Positions 62,189 to 64,000 of a stretch of 64,000 nt of DNA are shown piece by piece. Made by a program: the position numbers and the translations under genes. The stretch is from Nocardia sp. Lineage in GTDB: Bacteria; Actinomycetota; Actinomycetes; Mycobacteriales; Mycobacteriaceae. The notes beneath the pieces are model-generated. The model searched no databases. It saw only the letters and a program-made list of their open reading frames with translations, and was not told the DNA's origin. The stretch lies in contig NZ_JAODNK010000181.1 of NCBI RefSeq assembly GCF_025465275.1, forward strand, positions 100,093 through 164,092, in the 5' to 3' direction. Position 1 is the stretch's first letter, and each line of letters starts with the position of its first letter.

Positions 62189-62785
62189 ATGGTGACCACT
62201 TCCTCGATTGCCGGCGTTGCGCGCCGGCGCGCCATCCTCGACGCCGCGCTCACGGTCTATCTGAAGAACGGAGTGGCGGGTACCACGGTCGAGGTTCTGC
62301 ACCGCGCGTCCGGGGCCAGCGTGGGCAGCATCTACCACTTCTTCGGGAGCAAGGAGGGGGTGGCCGCCGAGTTGTACATCGAGATACTGCGCGACTACTT
62401 CGACACCTACCTTGCTGCCCTGCAAGGTAATTCGAGCGCGCGCGGCGGAATCGAAGGCTCCGTTCGCACCCACCTGGAGTGGGTCGCCGCCAACGAGTTG
62501 CGGGCGCGGTATCTGTTCCATTGCCGCGAGTACGAGATCATCGAGGAATCGCGGCCGGCGATCACCGCGATGAATGAGCACTTCTACGGCGAGGCGAGCG
62601 CCTGGCTGCAGCCGCACGTGGAGAAGGGTCGCATCAAACCGCTGCCGCCCAGGTTGTGCCAAGCGCTGTGGATGGGGCCGTGCGTCGAATACGCCCGGCT
62701 GTGGCTCGCGCGCTCGGCAGAGTTCGACATGCTCGGCGCCGCACCGCTCCTCGGCCAGGCGGCATGGAACGCGGTGCAGGTCTGA
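62189..62785 (+). CDS. TetR-family regulator
   Basis: A 198-aa TetR protein with HTH (RRAILDAALTVYLKNGVAGT, TVEVLHRASGASVGSIYHFF). The ligand domain is ordinary. It is divergent from the CruF-like membrane protein and should bind the dyad at 62131-62164. Confidence 0.88.
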   Translation: MVTTSSIAGVARRRAILDAALTVYLKNGVAGTTVEVLHRASGASVGSIYHFFGSKEGVAAELYIEILRDYFDTYLAALQGNSSARGGIEGSVRTHLEWVAANELRARYLFHCREYEIIEESRPAITAMNEHFYGEASAWLQPHVEKGRIKPLPPRLCQALWMGPCVEYARLWLARSAEFDMLGAAPLLGQAAWNAVQV

Positions 62786-62799
62786 TCCGGCCGGGGGGG

Positions 62800-63567
62800 T
62801 CAGGAGGCGTCGGTGAAGGCTCCGTCGATTAGCACCGGTACGACCTTGCTGGAATCGATTTCGGTCGCAATCGCCACATCATCAGCGAAGCCGATCCCGG
62901 CCAGCTCGAGCCCGGAGGCGCAGCCGGCGATGAGCGCGGGCACATCCTCGATCTCGTTGTAGCAGAGCTTGGCCACCCACGCCTCGGGCGACAACGGTCC
63001 GGCACCGTTCTCGACGAGCGACGCGAGGACTGCGCCCGCACCGAGCCAGTCCTCCATCGCCGGGCGCAGCACATCCTGCCCCGGCCAATGCTCACCGGCC
63101 GCGATCACCGCGATGGGATGCTCCTCAGTTCCCCAGCCCTGCTGGACAATCCAGCGCGCGACCGCCGAGGCATTGCGCAGGGAGGCAGCGATCACCGGTA
63201 CCCCCGTCACCGCGGCCGAAATCGCTGACCCATTCGGAGACGGCAGCACCAGGCGCTCCGGCGCGGGCGCGCGGCGCAAGGCGGCCGGAGACAGCGACCA
63301 GGGCTGCTGCGGAGTCGCCGCTTTTCGACCCACAGCCAGCCGCGCGTCCCGACCAGCGGCGAACTCCGCAGCCGATCCGTCCCGCCACGGATACGGCAGC
63401 ACCTTCGTCCCCGCATCGACCGCAACCGAGACCGAGGTGGTGAACGACAGGACATCGACCACTACGACCGCCGCGCTACCCGGCCCGAGCGCCTGCGCGC
63501 CGGCCAAACCCCAGTCGAGTCGCACTCCCCACGAATTCTGCCTCGCCCACTCAGGAATCTCCGGCAT
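62800..63567 (-). CDS. 2-phosphosulfolactate phosphatase family protein (ComB-like)
   Basis: A 255-aa ComB-family protein: VVVVDVLSFTTSVSVAVDAG, LVLPSPNGSAISAAV, AASLRNASAVARWI and LCYNEIEDVPALI. Archaeal ComB hydrolyses 2-phosphosulfolactate in coenzyme M synthesis; in actinomycetes the true substrate is not known. ATG 63567 is preferred over a GTG two codons upstream. Confidence 0.85.
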   Translation of the reverse strand: MPEIPEWARQNSWGVRLDWGLAGAQALGPGSAAVVVVDVLSFTTSVSVAVDAGTKVLPYPWRDGSAAEFAAGRDARLAVGRKAATPQQPWSLSPAALRRAPAPERLVLPSPNGSAISAAVTGVPVIAASLRNASAVARWIVQQGWGTEEHPIAVIAAGEHWPGQDVLRPAMEDWLGAGAVLASLVENGAGPLSPEAWVAKLCYNEIEDVPALIAGCASGLELAGIGFADDVAIATEIDSSKVVPVLIDGAFTDAS

Positions 63568-63682
63568 ACCCACACCCCATCAACTTGACCTGCCACTTAC
63601 CGGCTGATCAGTCTGACAGATACGTGAGCCCTTCGCTCAATAGCGTTGTGACACAGCTGGCTCCACGACTTCCCGCTTCGAC
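63568..63682. other. Non-coding stretch between ComB-like gene and fragment
   Basis: About 115 bases with the promoter of the ComB-like gene on the minus strand. No other feature seen. Confidence 0.4.
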
Positions 63683-63814
63683 CTATGCCCCGGACCCGAA
63701 GTCGGGGGCGGAGATTCGGCGGGTGTTGGCCACCAGGATTTCGGTGGTTCGGTGGATCCAATCGCCGATGGCCCGTAGTTCCGCCAGGGTGTACCGGGTG
63801 GCCAATTCGGTCAT
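63683..63814 (-). pseudogene. Short C-terminal fragment, MarR-like
   Basis: A 43-codon minus-strand frame reads MTELATRYTLAELRAIGDWI, then HRTTEILVANTRRI and a stop. The LxxIxxxLxRxTEVLxxNT pattern is like the C-terminal dimerisation helix of MarR regulators, but the HTH is not present. It overlaps an upstream frame by ATGA. It may be a fragment or a very small protein. Confidence 0.35.
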
Positions 63815-63928
63815 ATCCGCACCCTCCTCATCCCCCGCGCGATCCGCCTGCTCGACGCCGAAATGGAACAGCGCACGAAAGTGGCAGTGGCATAGCGGAA
63901 GTCGCTGCCCGGCAATACGATCACGCGT

Positions 63929-64000
63929 GTGAGCGCACCGGAGATGGTCCTGCAGTACATCAATGCGACCAAGTGGCCGGTGGTCGGCCTGACCGTCACC
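63929..64000 (+). CDS. 5' end of a gene running off the window
   Basis: From a GTG at 63929 the frame is open to the end of the window (VSAPEMVLQYINATKWPVVG, then LTVT). The last residues could begin a membrane helix. No family can be named from 24 codons. Confidence 0.4.
   Translation, partial: MSAPEMVLQYINATKWPVVGLTVT

Overview
The window is high-GC, densely packed DNA with many GTG starts and ATGA/GTGA gene overlaps. Gene content points to a mycolic-acid actinomycete, most likely Nocardia or a close relative: an Rpf-type resuscitation factor, a mycothiol-type TIGR03086 protein, a Tat-dependent phospholipase C, DUF3097, DUF4189, a class F sortase, and TetR/MFS and ACAD/TetR pairs. That assignment is inference from gene content; no rRNA or other taxonomic marker is present.

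Layout. 1-4 kb: CPBP protease, flavin-dependent oxidoreductase, membrane alpha/beta-hydrolase and DUF4189 protein. 4.3-7.1 kb: a sulfonate/taurine-type ABC transporter (permease, lipoprotein, ATPase). 7.1-8.8 kb: Rpf-like protein and IclR regulator. 8.9-14.2 kb: a second sulfonate-type ABC operon with an NtaA/DszA-type FMN monooxygenase and a TauD/AtsK dioxygenase, preceded by a 25-codon leader peptide of the cysteine-responsive type. Together these suggest scavenging of organosulfur compounds. 14.5-17.6 kb: an accessory-looking module (resolvase-like protein, HTH regulator, GNAT).

17.7-23.5 kb is the most interesting region: a tight five-gene operon encoding a Crp/Fnr regulator with an intact cyclic-nucleotide pocket motif, a class III nucleotidyl cyclase-like protein, a 711-aa STAND-like NTPase, an SPFH/band-7-like coiled-coil protein and a small membrane protein, with a convergent three-helix membrane protein resembling Pycsar effectors (DUF5706-like). 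The cyclase C-terminus and the NTPase N-terminus share a 16-residue glycine-rich motif that looks like a homotypic (RHIM/amyloid-type) signalling sequence. I read this as a candidate cyclic-nucleotide/NTPase conflict (anti-phage) system.

23.5-24.2 kb is a scar: an IS3-type transposase C-terminus, and a copy of the TauD 3' end with its terminator. 24.2-33 kb: small membrane protein, phospholipase C, NfeD/SPFH pair, DUF3097 and several small or broken genes (CsbD-like, phosphotransferase fragment), an SDR and DUF2867. 33-36.7 kb: MBL-fold, ABM monooxygenase, hydrolase and cupin genes opposite an XRE/MmyB regulator. 36.9-40.2 kb: Ser/Thr kinase fused to WD40 repeats and two membrane/secreted proteins. 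40.5-44.9 kb: minus-strand redox genes (MDR, DUF899, SDR), then a TIGR03086 protein and a SigG-type sigma factor. 45.1-46.6 kb: class F sortase with a Gly-rich secreted repeat protein. 46.8-52.8 kb: VOC, AraC, PPOX-type, trypsin-like, BBE flavoprotein, TetR/acyl-CoA dehydrogenase. 52.9-56.4 kb: DUF779, aldehyde dehydrogenase and GAF regulator. 56.5-64 kb: epoxide hydrolase, VOC, TetR/MFS pair, SnoaL-like, CruF-like membrane protein with divergent TetR, ComB-family phosphatase, and gene fragments at the edge.
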